From an uncultured Prevotellaceae bacterium (GTDB lineage: Bacteria > Bacteroidota > Bacteroidia > Bacteroidales > Bacteroidaceae): a DNA stretch of 57,833 nucleotides. Position numbers and translations under genes: made by a program. This document shows positions 1 through 8,281 of this stretch, one piece after another; the stretch's first letter is position 1, and each line of letters starts with the position of its first letter. The DNA lies in assembly GCA_902800245.1 (NCBI GenBank), contig CADCDY010000016.1, positions 1 to 57,833 on the forward strand, given 5' to 3'. The notes beneath the pieces were generated by a model. The model did not search any database and was not told the origin of the DNA. It saw nothing but the letters and a program-made list of their open reading frames with translations.

Positions 1-12
1 TCTCTTAACTAA

Positions 13-54
13 ACAACCCCACTTTCACTGGTGTGAAGCGGGGTTGTATTTTTT
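13..54. terminator. Terminator hairpin, possibly bidirectional
   Basis: ACAACCCC (13-20) pairs with GGGGTTGT (40-47), with an imperfect inner stem. On the plus strand a run of six T follows (49-54), a stronger tail than on the minus strand. It may therefore also end a rightward transcript entering from outside the window. Confidence 0.6.
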
Positions 55-98
55 CTTATTTCCTTCGTTAAATCTTATACGCAACGACCCGCTTCACA
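13..98 (-). promoter_or_regulatory. Attenuator: antiterminator/terminator switch
   Basis: On the minus strand TGTGAAGCGGG (98-88, inside the leader peptide) is perfectly complementary over 11 bases to CCCGCTTCACA (42-32). That second segment is also the left arm of the terminator hairpin, whose outer stem is ACAACCCC (47-40) with GGGGTTGT (20-13). The two pairings exclude each other. A ribosome stalled on the Tyr/Phe codons leaves 98-88 free to form the antiterminator; a ribosome reaching the stop at 77-75 covers it and lets the terminator form. The U tract after the terminator on this strand (TTGTTTAGTT) is moderate. Confidence 0.6.
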
Positions 99-152
99 AT
101 TGCTTGCAAAGTAAAAGTAATAGCCGTAGAAATACTGATTCAACTTATTCAT
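75..152 (-). CDS. Tyr/Phe-rich leader peptide (25 aa)
   Basis: A 25-codon frame starts ATG at 152 and stops TAA at 77-75, about 22 bases after the predicted transcription start. Residues 7-15 read YFYGYYFYF: five Tyr and three Phe in nine positions. Such runs are the hallmark of leader peptides that sense charged tRNA in attenuators of aromatic biosynthesis or aminoacyl-tRNA synthetase operons. Its last codons overlap a sequence (98-88) that can pair with the left arm of the downstream terminator. The gene it would control lies on the minus strand beyond coordinate 1 and cannot be seen. Family knowledge: pheA-type leaders. The regulated amino acid (Tyr, Phe or both) is inferred from composition only. 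Confidence 0.65.
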   Translation of the reverse strand: MNKLNQYFYGYYFYFASNCEAGRCV

Positions 153-178
153 TGTCTCGTTTTTTTGTTTATCGCCTG

Positions 179-210
179 CAAAAGTATAACTTTTTAGCGA
201 ATCTACCAAA
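179..210 (-). promoter_or_regulatory. Promoter of the aromatic leader transcript
   Basis: Reading the minus strand, TTTG (210-207) is followed after 20 bases by TACTTTTG (186-179), which fits the Bacteroidetes -33/-7 pattern exactly. Transcription would start near 174 and run leftward through the leader peptide at 152-75 and out of the window. Confidence 0.75.
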
Positions 211-253
211 CATTTTGAAAGAAAAATTGCAATTGTGGCAATAATTTGTCACG

Positions 254-1654
254 TTATTCGTCCATTTGGAACAATGGGTCCTCAGGCATCACCATGATAG
301 GCTTTTGCTCGTAGTCCTTCAAAAGCTTTTCGGAGACGTACTGCTTGTCAACCACCAGTCGGAACATGTATTCGCGGAACCAGCTGGCAGTCATAATCAG
401 ACAACCCTGCTGTCCCCACGAAGCGCCCCATGAGTTCTCGACCTTCCACTTCAATGGCTGGCCCTGAGCGTCGAGGTCGACAGCTGTCAACGTCATGGCA
501 TGGGTGGAACCACTGTCAAAGGTGGAGATGCGCTCAGCCTTCGTCATATTAAAAGAGGTGTTGAACAACGAGGCATAGTCGAAGTTCTCCAAGTCGCAGT
601 AGCCGCGCTTGCGGTCAAGTTGTTTACCCACGTCATAGCTGCTGTAAAGCTTACGGCCATCCTTCAGCGAGGCAATGGCAAGTGTCTCAATATCCTCTAT
701 CGGCAGGTTCAGATACTTCCAGTTATGTCCGTCGTAAGTATGGCGGTCGTACTCCACCTCGTAGGTCTTGTAGTACTCGCGACGAGGGTCGTTCATCACC
801 ATAATAAAAGTACCGTTGAGTGGACCTCCGACAATCTCCTGATAGAACTCCTTCGGAGTGTACTTCTTCGGAGCAGTGATGGCCTTGCCATTCTTATCCT
901 TGAAAGCAAAGGTAAACTCCTTGACGGGCTCGCCCAGCGTGATGACCAACATATGGTACACCTCGGACAGCATCTCGGTCTTGCGCTGGTTAATGGCAGT
1001 AGCCTTCTTGCCCTCAGCCACCATCTTGCGCAACTCCAGTCCCATCTCGCGCAATTTCGACTTGATGATAGACGCCATCTTCGACGTATTCTCTGCCGAA
1101 TAGGTCTCAGGCTGGATGTCGGCAGGCACGAGACCGTATTTCTCTGCCAAGTCGGCTACACCACAGAAGGTGCCACCATCGCTGATGGGATAGTGGAAGA
1201 AGAACTGGACGCGCTGGTCGTCAATGGGCTTCTTGCCTGTGTCAATAACCCCCTGCAACATCAGATTGGCTTTCTCCAGCTGGTCCCAGAAAAACAGGTA
1301 GTCCTGCGACAACTCAACACTCAATGAATCGGTGCGCTTGGCGAAATTAGAACGGAGCACATTCAAGCCACTAAACATCCAGCAACGGCCCGAAGATTTC
1401 TGGTCGGTAATAGACTGTTTCTTCGTTTCCACACTGAAATAGGTGTCCAACGCGCCTGCATTGGCCTGATTCTTGGCCAACAGGTCTATAGCATTGGCTG
1501 CCAGTGCATTACGCAAGGCTCGATCCGAGGCAGTAGGCGCATTCTGTTTTTCTATCTGTTGCAACATCTGGGCGGAGATGCCCCCATCCTTCGTCTGGGC
1601 ACTGGCAGATAGACAAGCAGCCAGTACGACAGCAAATATCAATTGTCTTCTCAT
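254..1654 (-). CDS. C1-family aminopeptidase (bleomycin hydrolase-like)
   Basis: A 466-residue papain-like cysteine peptidase of the PepC/bleomycin-hydrolase type, expected to trim peptides from the N terminus. A signal peptide (first 20 residues, ending ASAQ) sends it to the periplasm or beyond. The catalytic triad is visible: Cys91 in SSGRCW, His385 in STHAMTL and Asn407 in KVENSWG. Length is normal for the Bacteroidetes family. Its ATG shares one base with the stop of the upstream M48 protease gene (TAATG at 1656-1652), so the two are probably translationally coupled and co-expressed. Confidence 0.92.
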   Translation of the reverse strand: MRRQLIFAVVLAACLSASAQTKDGGISAQMLQQIEKQNAPTASDRALRNALAANAIDLLAKNQANAGALDTYFSVETKKQSITDQKSSGRCWMFSGLNVLRSNFAKRTDSLSVELSQDYLFFWDQLEKANLMLQGVIDTGKKPIDDQRVQFFFHYPISDGGTFCGVADLAEKYGLVPADIQPETYSAENTSKMASIIKSKLREMGLELRKMVAEGKKATAINQRKTEMLSEVYHMLVITLGEPVKEFTFAFKDKNGKAITAPKKYTPKEFYQEIVGGPLNGTFIMVMNDPRREYYKTYEVEYDRHTYDGHNWKYLNLPIEDIETLAIASLKDGRKLYSSYDVGKQLDRKRGYCDLENFDYASLFNTSFNMTKAERISTFDSGSTHAMTLTAVDLDAQGQPLKWKVENSWGASWGQQGCLIMTASWFREYMFRLVVDKQYVSEKLLKDYEQKPIMVMPEDPLFQMDE

Positions 1655-2553
1655 TACTTTTTCTTTGTTGTTGTTTTCTTTGTAGTCGTCTTCTTAGTGG
1701 TTGTCGTCTTCTTAGCAGTCGTCGTAGTGGTCGCCGTCTTCGGAGGCGTGTAATATCTCAAAGCCTCAGGCATCCACTCCTGAATCTGCCTGATACGAGT
1801 GGCATCCGACGGATGGTCACTATAGAGGTCGTTTTGCTGGCTGTTGCCATTCTTTGCGGCCATACGCTGCCAGAAAGATACAGCCACCTGAGGATCGTAG
1901 CCTGCCATAGCGGCAAAAATCAACCCCAAATGGTCGGCCTCACTCTCGTGATTGCGCGAATATTTCAGGTTCTTGAAATTGAACTGCTGTGACAATGCCC
2001 ACTGACCAATAGACTGTGCGGTAGCACCCACGCCAACAGCTCCGGCAATAGCTGTACCGATCTGAAGGCCATATTGCTGCTTCATCTGCGTACTCATCTG
2101 CTCAGCAGAATGACGAGCGACAGCATGGGCTATCTCATGACCTAAAACGATGGCCAGTGAGGCCTCGTTCTGGGTGACAGGCAACAGCCCCTCGTAAACA
2201 CAAATCAGTCCCCCAGGCATACACCAGGCATTGACCTGATTGTTCTGAACCAGATTGAACTGCCATTTGTAATACCGCAGGTCTTCTGACATACCAGCCG
2301 CTCTCAGATAGTTGGTAACGGCCGTAGCCAACTTCTCACCTACCCGCTTCACCATTGCTGTATTCGTAGCGTTGGTCGACAGTTTGGCAGTCTTCATAAA
2401 TTCCTGATACTGCTGCGTGGAGAGGCTCAATATCTCACCGTCGCTGACCATCAGGCTCTGCTGTCTACCCGTAATGGGCACTGTCTTGGTGGTTCCGCAA
2501 CCCACCAATACGACGGCCACCACTGACATCAATAAATACTTTATCTTCTTCAT
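1654..2553 (-). CDS. M48-family metalloprotease lipoprotein
   Basis: A 299-residue exported protease. A lipoprotein signal ends at LVGC (Cys19). The zinc-binding HEIAH motif lies at 139-143 and a third ligand is likely the Glu of NHESEAD near 205. This matches the BepA/YcaL group of periplasmic M48 proteases that clear misfolded outer-membrane proteins; that specific role is inferred. The last 25 residues are an odd low-complexity tail of Thr and Lys (TTTKK repeats), probably disordered. The gene sits between a nucleotidyltransferase-like gene (15-base gap) and the C1 peptidase (1-base overlap). Confidence 0.9.
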   Translation of the reverse strand: MKKIKYLLMSVVAVVLVGCGTTKTVPITGRQQSLMVSDGEILSLSTQQYQEFMKTAKLSTNATNTAMVKRVGEKLATAVTNYLRAAGMSEDLRYYKWQFNLVQNNQVNAWCMPGGLICVYEGLLPVTQNEASLAIVLGHEIAHAVARHSAEQMSTQMKQQYGLQIGTAIAGAVGVGATAQSIGQWALSQQFNFKNLKYSRNHESEADHLGLIFAAMAGYDPQVAVSFWQRMAAKNGNSQQNDLYSDHPSDATRIRQIQEWMPEALRYYTPPKTATTTTTAKKTTTTKKTTTKKTTTKKK

Positions 2554-2568
2554 AATACCTATTTATTA

Positions 2569-3219
2569 TTATAGTCTCTGATATCTTTTCAACATTTCCA
2601 GCTTCTGATGGCCGTCAAGCATTTCCTGAAGGATAAAACGACCTTCAGGGTCTGAAGGTTTGCAGAACATCTGCGAGCGTTCCATGCCCATGACTTCCTG
2701 CAGGACCCACATCATTCCTCGTGCAAAGCGACGCACGCCAAAGTTCCTCAACAACAAATAAGGAAAGCCACTCGTCTTGAGCGTCTCAAAACGGCGTTCC
2801 GTCTTGAGCAACAGGAAGAAATAATCAATGACGACACGCATATTCAGACGCTGCGCCAGAAAGAGGCGATAAACGTCTTCTATCGTCATAGGTTTGTTCA
2901 GAACATAGTAATCGTTTGAAGACTGACGCAGGTTACGCAACTCCTCATCATAATAGCGGGCTACGTAGGACGGAGTCTTAGCCTGTTCGTTCTGTTCTTT
3001 CATCTCCTCAGCCTCAGCCATCCAGTCAATACTCACATCCTGAGGAGCACGCAGGCCGAACTCAAACAGTCGTTCAACGCCCCTGTAGCAGATGCCTGCC
3101 ACAGCCTGACGCTGCGCCAGTTCGTGTAAAGCCTGCCACTCTTCGGGTTCAGGACCACGCTCCAGACATTCGCGACGATCGGTGGCCACCTGTATCAGTT
3201 CAAAGAATAATTGTTTCAT
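2569..3219 (-). CDS. Nucleotidyltransferase-family (NTP_transf_5-like) protein, core missing
   Basis: 216 residues. The N-terminal 75 residues (MKQLFFELIQVA...) and the last 90 (VVIDYFFLLL, FARGMMWVLQEV, EGRFILQEML) resemble the two ends of Bacteroidetes nucleotidyltransferase-family proteins commonly found beside Wzz/SLBB export genes, which from memory run to about 350-380 residues. The catalytic GDIDxY-type motif expected in the middle is not present; LRQSSNDYYV stands roughly in its place. The protein is therefore probably an internally shortened, catalytically inactive remnant. Same strand as the export genes but separated from wzz by a terminator-like hairpin. Confidence 0.6.
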   Translation of the reverse strand: MKQLFFELIQVATDRRECLERGPEPEEWQALHELAQRQAVAGICYRGVERLFEFGLRAPQDVSIDWMAEAEEMKEQNEQAKTPSYVARYYDEELRNLRQSSNDYYVLNKPMTIEDVYRLFLAQRLNMRVVIDYFFLLLKTERRFETLKTSGFPYLLLRNFGVRRFARGMMWVLQEVMGMERSQMFCKPSDPEGRFILQEMLDGHQKLEMLKRYQRL

Positions 3220-3246
3220 ACTTTAGGTTTTTTCTTTATTGGGCAA

Positions 3247-3275
3247 AAGCGCCAACTCACGAAGAGCCGGCGCTT
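3247..3275 (-). terminator. Terminator-like hairpin after wzz
   Basis: On the minus strand AAGCGCC (3275-3269) pairs with GGCGCTT (3253-3247), followed by a short TTG. The U tract is weak, so it may be a partial terminator or an mRNA processing structure between wzz and the next gene. Confidence 0.45.
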
Positions 3276-3290
3276 ATACGTTATCAATAA

Positions 3291-4412
3291 TCAGCTCAGT
3301 CCTAACAATGGCTTCAGGTCGTCCTCCTTATTTAATATATAAACAGAGGTGCCTAAGAAAGCAAGGAAGAGGAAGATGAGACAAATCTTTGCACGGCCAG
3401 GACCTGCCTTCTTAACAGGAACAGTGGCACTCTGCAGGGTGGTAAATGCTGGTGTTTCCATCTGTACCTTAGCCTCGGCAGCCAGCATCTGAGCCGCTAC
3501 TTGCGTAAATGCATTATACTGAAGCTGCATTTCGTTTTCCAAATCAGTCTGTTTCTGGCGCACGGTCTGAAGGATAATGTCGTTATTAGAGTCCATAAAC
3601 TCTGCATACTTCTGACGAGCTTTTTCGTAACGTTCCTTTGTCTCTCTGTAAATCTTGCGATTGTAATCTAAATCAACACGAGCCTTCGACGTACGATAGT
3701 CAGTAATAAATTTCTGCAGACGGTTCATTACCGTATCAGCCATCGTAGCACAAATGACAGGATTCTGATCGGTTACATCAATAGTAATAACCATCGTTTT
3801 CTTGTCCACATCACAGACAACCTTCTTGTCCAGCACTTTGACAACATCAGCTTGTTTCTTTGTCAAGCGGAAGGGGTCTATTGTCTTTTTTTCTTCCTTC
3901 TTTTCAACAAACAAACCAATGATAGCCTTCATTGTACCGCCAATTGCTGCGGACCACCAGGGGACTTTCTGTTCCTCATTCAAATAATCATAATAAGTCA
4001 TCGTACGGTCTGGCTCACCCTCTTCCTTATCACCCTCGATGGTAACGGGAACATCAAAGAGAGTGGTTTTGAAATCGGTTGAGTTAACCAAATCTGGATA
4101 GAGCGTGGGAAACAAAGCCTCAGTTCCGAAACCCGCATTACTCAAACCAATATTTACGCCAAAGGAGCTGGCAAGTGACGCCAAACTACTTCTACCAGAA
4201 CTATTGCTGGAGATTTCGGGCGAAAGCATTACCGTACATTGATAATAATTAGGCAGCGACAAAGTTAAGATGGCAGCCACCACAAAGGTAATGGGCAACA
4301 CCTTATAGAACAGCCTTTTATGCTTTTTCAGATCATTGAAGATCTTTCCGAAGTCAATAGAAGACTCATCTTCAAGCAACTCTGTATTTTTAATATTTTC
4401 TTCCATATTCAT
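3291..4412 (-). CDS. Chain-length determinant (Wzz-type) inner-membrane protein
   Basis: 373 residues with the classic Wzz layout: a short cytoplasmic N terminus, a transmembrane helix near residues 33-55, a large periplasmic part with a predicted coiled coil (about 245-310), and a second helix near 340-362. No C-terminal kinase domain is present. It should set the chain length of an exported polysaccharide together with the SLBB protein directly upstream (8-base gap). The final residues (KEDDLKPLLGLS) lie in the cytoplasm. Confidence 0.88.
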   Translation of the reverse strand: MNMEENIKNTELLEDESSIDFGKIFNDLKKHKRLFYKVLPITFVVAAILTLSLPNYYQCTVMLSPEISSNSSGRSSLASLASSFGVNIGLSNAGFGTEALFPTLYPDLVNSTDFKTTLFDVPVTIEGDKEEGEPDRTMTYYDYLNEEQKVPWWSAAIGGTMKAIIGLFVEKKEEKKTIDPFRLTKKQADVVKVLDKKVVCDVDKKTMVITIDVTDQNPVICATMADTVMNRLQKFITDYRTSKARVDLDYNRKIYRETKERYEKARQKYAEFMDSNNDIILQTVRQKQTDLENEMQLQYNAFTQVAAQMLAAEAKVQMETPAFTTLQSATVPVKKAGPGRAKICLIFLFLAFLGTSVYILNKEDDLKPLLGLS

Positions 4413-4420
4413 TTGATTTA

Positions 4421-6883
4421 TTAGAGTCTAGAGATAGCAAGCATAATAGCGGCAATACCAGTCAAGCTAGAAGCAACGGCTGCGATTGCCGTCCAGTTGA
4501 TGGGCTGTTTCCTCTTCTTGGAAGGTACTATAATCTCACAACCAGGTTCAGGCTTGGCACCATCAGAAACAATTCCTACTGTACCATTCTGATATACAAT
4601 GAATGCCCTGGACTTCTTTGCATGATGCCCAAAGCCACCAGCCATCTCTATATAGTGCTTATAACTCTTACCTTTCTCATAGAAGACGGTATTGGGGTAG
4701 AACACTTCACCTGAAATCGTAACTGTTCCTGTGTACTCTGGCACAAAAATAGCATCACCTTCACGGAGCAATACATCCTTGTCACCACCAGGGTTCTTCA
4801 GTGCCTCGTCAAGTTCAATACCTACAACATAAGTGTCACCAGATTCAACTTTATTCCAAGCAATTGAATCCCCTCGTTCAGTAAGAATACGTGTAATGGC
4901 TTTACGAGTCTCTGCTGCACGTAAACGCTCTTCCTCATTCATCCGGCGAACAAGGCGCGAGCCACGTGTATATGCTGCATCGGTTACGCCACCAGCCATC
5001 GTAATGGCATCACTCAAACGTAAGTTCTTCTTTTCAAGTGTGAAATTACCTTCATAGTTAACCTCGCCAGTAACAGTAATATTTCTCGGCATCACATAAG
5101 CAGGGCTTTTGCGTACATGCACCACATCATAAGGCTCGAGGGTAAAGCTCTTATCACCACTGATAAGAAGTCCGTCCTTCAATTCGAAAGTGAAGGTCTG
5201 TGCAATTTCAGTAGTTTTCTTAGTTGCCTTCGGGTCGTTAATACGCCTACTGACATCTACACGTGAGAGGTTTGCACCATCCCTCAAACCACCGGCCTGA
5301 ACAATCAGATCCTCAACAGTGGTATTGTCAGCATACTCATAAGTACCTGGATTCATGACCTCACCTGTGATGGTAAAGTTACGTTCCTTACGTAATTCCT
5401 CCTGTGTGGGAATGAAGACAACATCCTCGTTCTGGAGAGGAACGTCGGCCACTGTGCCTTCCATAATACCTTTGGCATCAAGAGAAAGAATCTCCAGCGT
5501 ACGGTCTGCCTTCAGACGATGGATAATGGCATGATCTGCAAAAGCATCTTCTGTCAAGCCTTCGGCAGCCTCAATCAATGAACGTACAGAAGTAACATTA
5601 GAACCCAATTGGAACTGGCCCGGGCGGAATACGGCACCCTTTATCTCTACCATATTTTCAAAACGGTTAATCATGCCGTCGACAGTAATATTATCGCCAT
5701 CCTCCAGTTTAAAGGTTGACATATCGAACTCACTGACATTATAAACCGCATAACGCTCACCAGCCTCACGAACCAGACGGACACTCTTTTTGTGAGCCTC
5801 ACTGGTAAATCCACCAGCATATTTTATCAATGTGGCAACGCTCTCGTCCTTACGCATCTCGTAGAACATCGGACGCTTAACATTACCGGTGATACCTACC
5901 AAAGCTTGATACGGCTCTACCTGGATCACGTCATTATCCTGCAAACGGATATTTCCTGCCAAACGACCATTAAGGATATAATCGTAAAGGTCGACAACAG
6001 TAACCAGACGACCATTGCGGTATACCTTGATATTACGCAGGGTACCAAGACTGCTGGTACCACCTGCACGATAGAGTGCATAGAACACATTAGCAAAAGC
6101 ACTCAGATGATAAGTACCTGGGGCTCGAACCTCACCCATGATATTAACCTGTATGGTACGAGTGTTACCGATCGTCACTTTAAGGTTACTACTCTGATAA
6201 CGGGAACCAATGGTAGAACGCAGTTTACTTTGGGCACCTGCCACACTCAGTCCGCTAAGATAGATAGGGCCATAGCCTGCAACCGTGATTGTTCCCTCAG
6301 GAGAGATGGTGTGTATCAGCGTATGCTGTGAAGCACCATAGATGTCAACAACCACCTGATCGCCAGGGCCCAATACATAAGAATCAGGAATGGGCATATT
6401 GACGTTAGGCTGGAAATTAGGATTAGCCTGACTGAAAATGTTACGGCCAAACACCTGCTTGCCATTGGCATCAGGAGCTTGGCCCTGAGTGGCTTGAACA
6501 TCATTCTCAACAGCCTGCACCTCAGAGGCAGCATCATGCTCTACTGTACCAGTAGTTCCAACACGAGCTGTCGTGACTTCCTGAGATGTTGCGCCGTCGC
6601 TGTTACCTTGCATTCTCTCAGCTGCCATGGTTACTGCACCATCAGCCGCTGCCGACAAGCCACGGGACGAAATCTGTTTATCATACTGATTGCGCAAACG
6701 ACGAATCTGGTCAATTCTAACTCCCTTTTGCATCAGTTTGGTTACAATCTGAGCCTGTGACGTTCCAGCCTTTGTCTCAGAGGCAATAAACCCTATCACC
6801 TGCTGGTCGCTCATTCCTTGGGCAGAAACGCCCAAAAACATCGTTAAACAAAGTGTTGTTGCTAATAAAAATCTTTTCATCAT
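4421..6883 (-). CDS. SLBB-domain polysaccharide export protein (Wza-like)
   Basis: 820 residues. A signal peptide (about 1-21) precedes a Poly_export domain (around 165-250: PDSYVLGPGDQVVVDIYG) and a series of SLBB repeats seen as recurring ITGEV.xPGTY-type strands (VNIMGEVRAPGTY, FTITGEVMNPGTY, ITVTGEVNYEGNF, VTISGEVFYPNTV). A C-terminal hydrophobic stretch (WTAIAAVASSLTGIAAIML) may be a membrane anchor. It is the outer-membrane or periplasm-spanning conduit of a capsule or exopolysaccharide exporter and forms an operon with the Wzz protein downstream. A good promoter lies at 6922-6953. Confidence 0.9.
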   Translation of the reverse strand: MMKRFLLATTLCLTMFLGVSAQGMSDQQVIGFIASETKAGTSQAQIVTKLMQKGVRIDQIRRLRNQYDKQISSRGLSAAADGAVTMAAERMQGNSDGATSQEVTTARVGTTGTVEHDAASEVQAVENDVQATQGQAPDANGKQVFGRNIFSQANPNFQPNVNMPIPDSYVLGPGDQVVVDIYGASQHTLIHTISPEGTITVAGYGPIYLSGLSVAGAQSKLRSTIGSRYQSSNLKVTIGNTRTIQVNIMGEVRAPGTYHLSAFANVFYALYRAGGTSSLGTLRNIKVYRNGRLVTVVDLYDYILNGRLAGNIRLQDNDVIQVEPYQALVGITGNVKRPMFYEMRKDESVATLIKYAGGFTSEAHKKSVRLVREAGERYAVYNVSEFDMSTFKLEDGDNITVDGMINRFENMVEIKGAVFRPGQFQLGSNVTSVRSLIEAAEGLTEDAFADHAIIHRLKADRTLEILSLDAKGIMEGTVADVPLQNEDVVFIPTQEELRKERNFTITGEVMNPGTYEYADNTTVEDLIVQAGGLRDGANLSRVDVSRRINDPKATKKTTEIAQTFTFELKDGLLISGDKSFTLEPYDVVHVRKSPAYVMPRNITVTGEVNYEGNFTLEKKNLRLSDAITMAGGVTDAAYTRGSRLVRRMNEEERLRAAETRKAITRILTERGDSIAWNKVESGDTYVVGIELDEALKNPGGDKDVLLREGDAIFVPEYTGTVTISGEVFYPNTVFYEKGKSYKHYIEMAGGFGHHAKKSRAFIVYQNGTVGIVSDGAKPEPGCEIIVPSKKRKQPINWTAIAAVASSLTGIAAIMLAISRL

Positions 6884-6921
6884 TAATATGCTATTTTTTT
6901 ACTATATCACATAAACGGCTA

Positions 6922-6953
6922 CAAAGGTACAACAAATTGACGAGATACACAAA
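6922..6953 (-). promoter_or_regulatory. Promoter of the SLBB-wzz operon
   Basis: Minus strand: TTTG (6953-6950), 20-base spacer, TACCTTTG (6929-6922). The leader before the ATG at 6883 is about 35 bases. Confidence 0.75.
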
Positions 6954-6970
6954 CTTTTTTTTCTTTTTTT

Positions 6971-7006
6971 ACAAAAAAGAGCCATCGCCCGACTTGGGAC
7001 GATGGC
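6971..7006 (-). terminator. Terminator of the small exported protein gene
   Basis: Minus strand GCCATCG-T-CCC (7006-6996) pairs with GGG-CGATGGC (6990-6981), followed by TCTTTTTT. It cleanly separates the 122-residue gene from the SLBB operon. Confidence 0.85.
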
Positions 7007-7036
7007 CAAACAATTCTTTTCTTTAAAACTACAAAA

Positions 7037-7405
7037 TTATTTCAAACCACGATTGTGGAGCGTGACGTTGAGCAGCATCACATACTTACGATACTGATCC
7101 TTGTTCAGGATGTAGTCCATCCATGCCAAGTCCTTCTTGATGGCCTTTTCTACCATCAGCTGACGCTCCTCGTCATTCATCTGTGCAGCAAACAGCAACT
7201 CTGATGTGAAGGTCTTGTGAATCTCCATGAAGCCCTCAACCTGATCTGTAGAAAGATTCAAGGCCTGACAAAGCTTCGTCACATTGACGGTTTTCATGTT
7301 GTATGCCTCAGCCTTGTTGAGGTTGGCTGCTGTCTCATTCTCTGCAAATGTCATAGTCATGCTCATCAGAGCGACCATTGTCAAAACAATCTTTTTCATT
7401 TTCAT
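7037..7405 (-). CDS. Small exported protein of unknown function
   Basis: 122 residues starting at ATG 7405, with a clear signal peptide (MKMKKIVLTMVALMSMTMTFA). The mature part is mostly helical and charged, with the repeated idea of a protein counting growth or stress (LNLSTDQVEGFMEIHKTF, LNKDQYRKYVMLLNVTLHNRG), reminiscent of small Spy/CpxP-like or Bacteroidales-specific periplasmic proteins. I do not recognise a named family. It has its own promoter (7477-7507) and terminator, so it is monocistronic. Confidence 0.7.
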   Translation of the reverse strand: MKMKKIVLTMVALMSMTMTFAENETAANLNKAEAYNMKTVNVTKLCQALNLSTDQVEGFMEIHKTFTSELLFAAQMNDEERQLMVEKAIKKDLAWMDYILNKDQYRKYVMLLNVTLHNRGLK

Positions 7406-7476
7406 TACCCTTTCTTAATTTAATTAATACTAAAGTTATCCTGTTAAATCAACAGCTCTCTCGCTGATTGACGGTG

Positions 7477-7507
7477 CAAAGTTACGGCGATTTTTACTAT
7501 CTTACAA
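7477..7507 (-). promoter_or_regulatory. Promoter of the 122-residue gene
   Basis: Minus strand TTG (7507-7505), 20-base spacer, TAACTTTG (7484-7477). The untranslated leader is about 65 bases. Confidence 0.7.
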
Positions 7508-7545
7508 GTTTTTGGCAAGAATTGTGTGCGCAAACAACCATTTTC

Positions 7546-7589
7546 TTGACGGACGTCAACATATCTCGAAAAACGTTGACAAAGGTCAA
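7546..7589. promoter_or_regulatory. Two TTGAC-N4-GTCAA palindromes, 30 bp apart
   Basis: Perfect inverted repeats TTGAC GGAC GTCAA (7546-7559) and TTGAC AAAG GTCAA (7576-7589) lie in the divergent region between the 122-residue gene and slyD, upstream of the slyD -33 box at 7614. The half-site and 4-base spacing resemble CRP/FNR-superfamily sites (FNR: TTGAT-N4-ATCAA). The regulator is not encoded nearby. Confidence 0.55.
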
Positions 7590-7613
7590 TTCTGCGTGTT
7601 TTTTACTCGTTTT

Positions 7614-7645
7614 TTTGGTAGTTTACGCGCTTTTTATTACTTTTG
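7614..7645 (+). promoter_or_regulatory. Promoter of slyD
   Basis: TTTG (7614-7617), 20-base spacer, TACTTTTG (7638-7645). Start of transcription is expected near 7651, 25 bases before the ATG. Confidence 0.75.
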
Positions 7646-7675
7646 CATGCGAAATAAGAAAACCGTAAAGAAAAT

Positions 7676-8260
7676 ATGGAGAAAAAGAATCAATACATGG
7701 AAGTGGCCTACCAGCTGTTTGTAGACGGAGAGAATGGCCAGGAGATGACGGAAGAGGCCACCAAGGAGCGTCCCTTCCAGTTTATTACAGGTTTCGGAGT
7801 AGCCCTCGACGCCTTCGAACAACAGGTTGCAGGTTTGCAGAAAGGTGATAGTTTCGACTTCACCATTACCCACGATCAAGCTTATGGCGACTACAGGGAC
7901 GACTTGGTACTCGATTTGGATCGCGAGGTGTTCAGCATCAATGGTCATTTCGACCACGAACATATCTACGAGGATGCCATCGTTCCACTTCAGAACGAGG
8001 AAGGAAACCGATTCTACGGCCGTATTGTCGAGGTGGGTGAAGAGAAGGTGACGGTAGACCTGAACCATCCGCTGGCAGGCGAGGATTTGACCTTCAAGGG
8101 TACAATCGTCGAGAATCGCGAGGCCACAGCAAAGGAGATTGAACATCTTGCGGCTCACATGGCTGGTGGCTGCGGTTGCAACTGTGACGACTGCAACGGC
8201 GGCTGCGATCATGAACATCACGAGCACCACGAGGGATGCGGATGCGGTCATTGCCATTAA
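7676..8260 (+). CDS. slyD: FKBP-type peptidyl-prolyl isomerase, SlyD-like
   Basis: 194 residues. FKBP fold interrupted by the insert-in-flap domain, as in SlyD: N-terminal YMEVAYQLFVDG, a TGFGVALDAFEQQVAGLQKGD segment, then the IF domain near residues 70-125. The last 40 residues are rich in Cys and His (GGCGCNCDDC, HEHHEHHEGCGCGHCH), a metal-binding tail used by SlyD proteins to deliver or hold nickel and zinc. Acts in the cytoplasm as folding helper. The aroC remnant follows after 21 bases and may share its transcript. Confidence 0.92.
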   Translation: MEKKNQYMEVAYQLFVDGENGQEMTEEATKERPFQFITGFGVALDAFEQQVAGLQKGDSFDFTITHDQAYGDYRDDLVLDLDREVFSINGHFDHEHIYEDAIVPLQNEEGNRFYGRIVEVGEEKVTVDLNHPLAGEDLTFKGTIVENREATAKEIEHLAAHMAGGCGCNCDDCNGGCDHEHHEHHEGCGCGHCH

Positions 8261-8281
8261 AAAAATAAGAGGCAAGAAATC

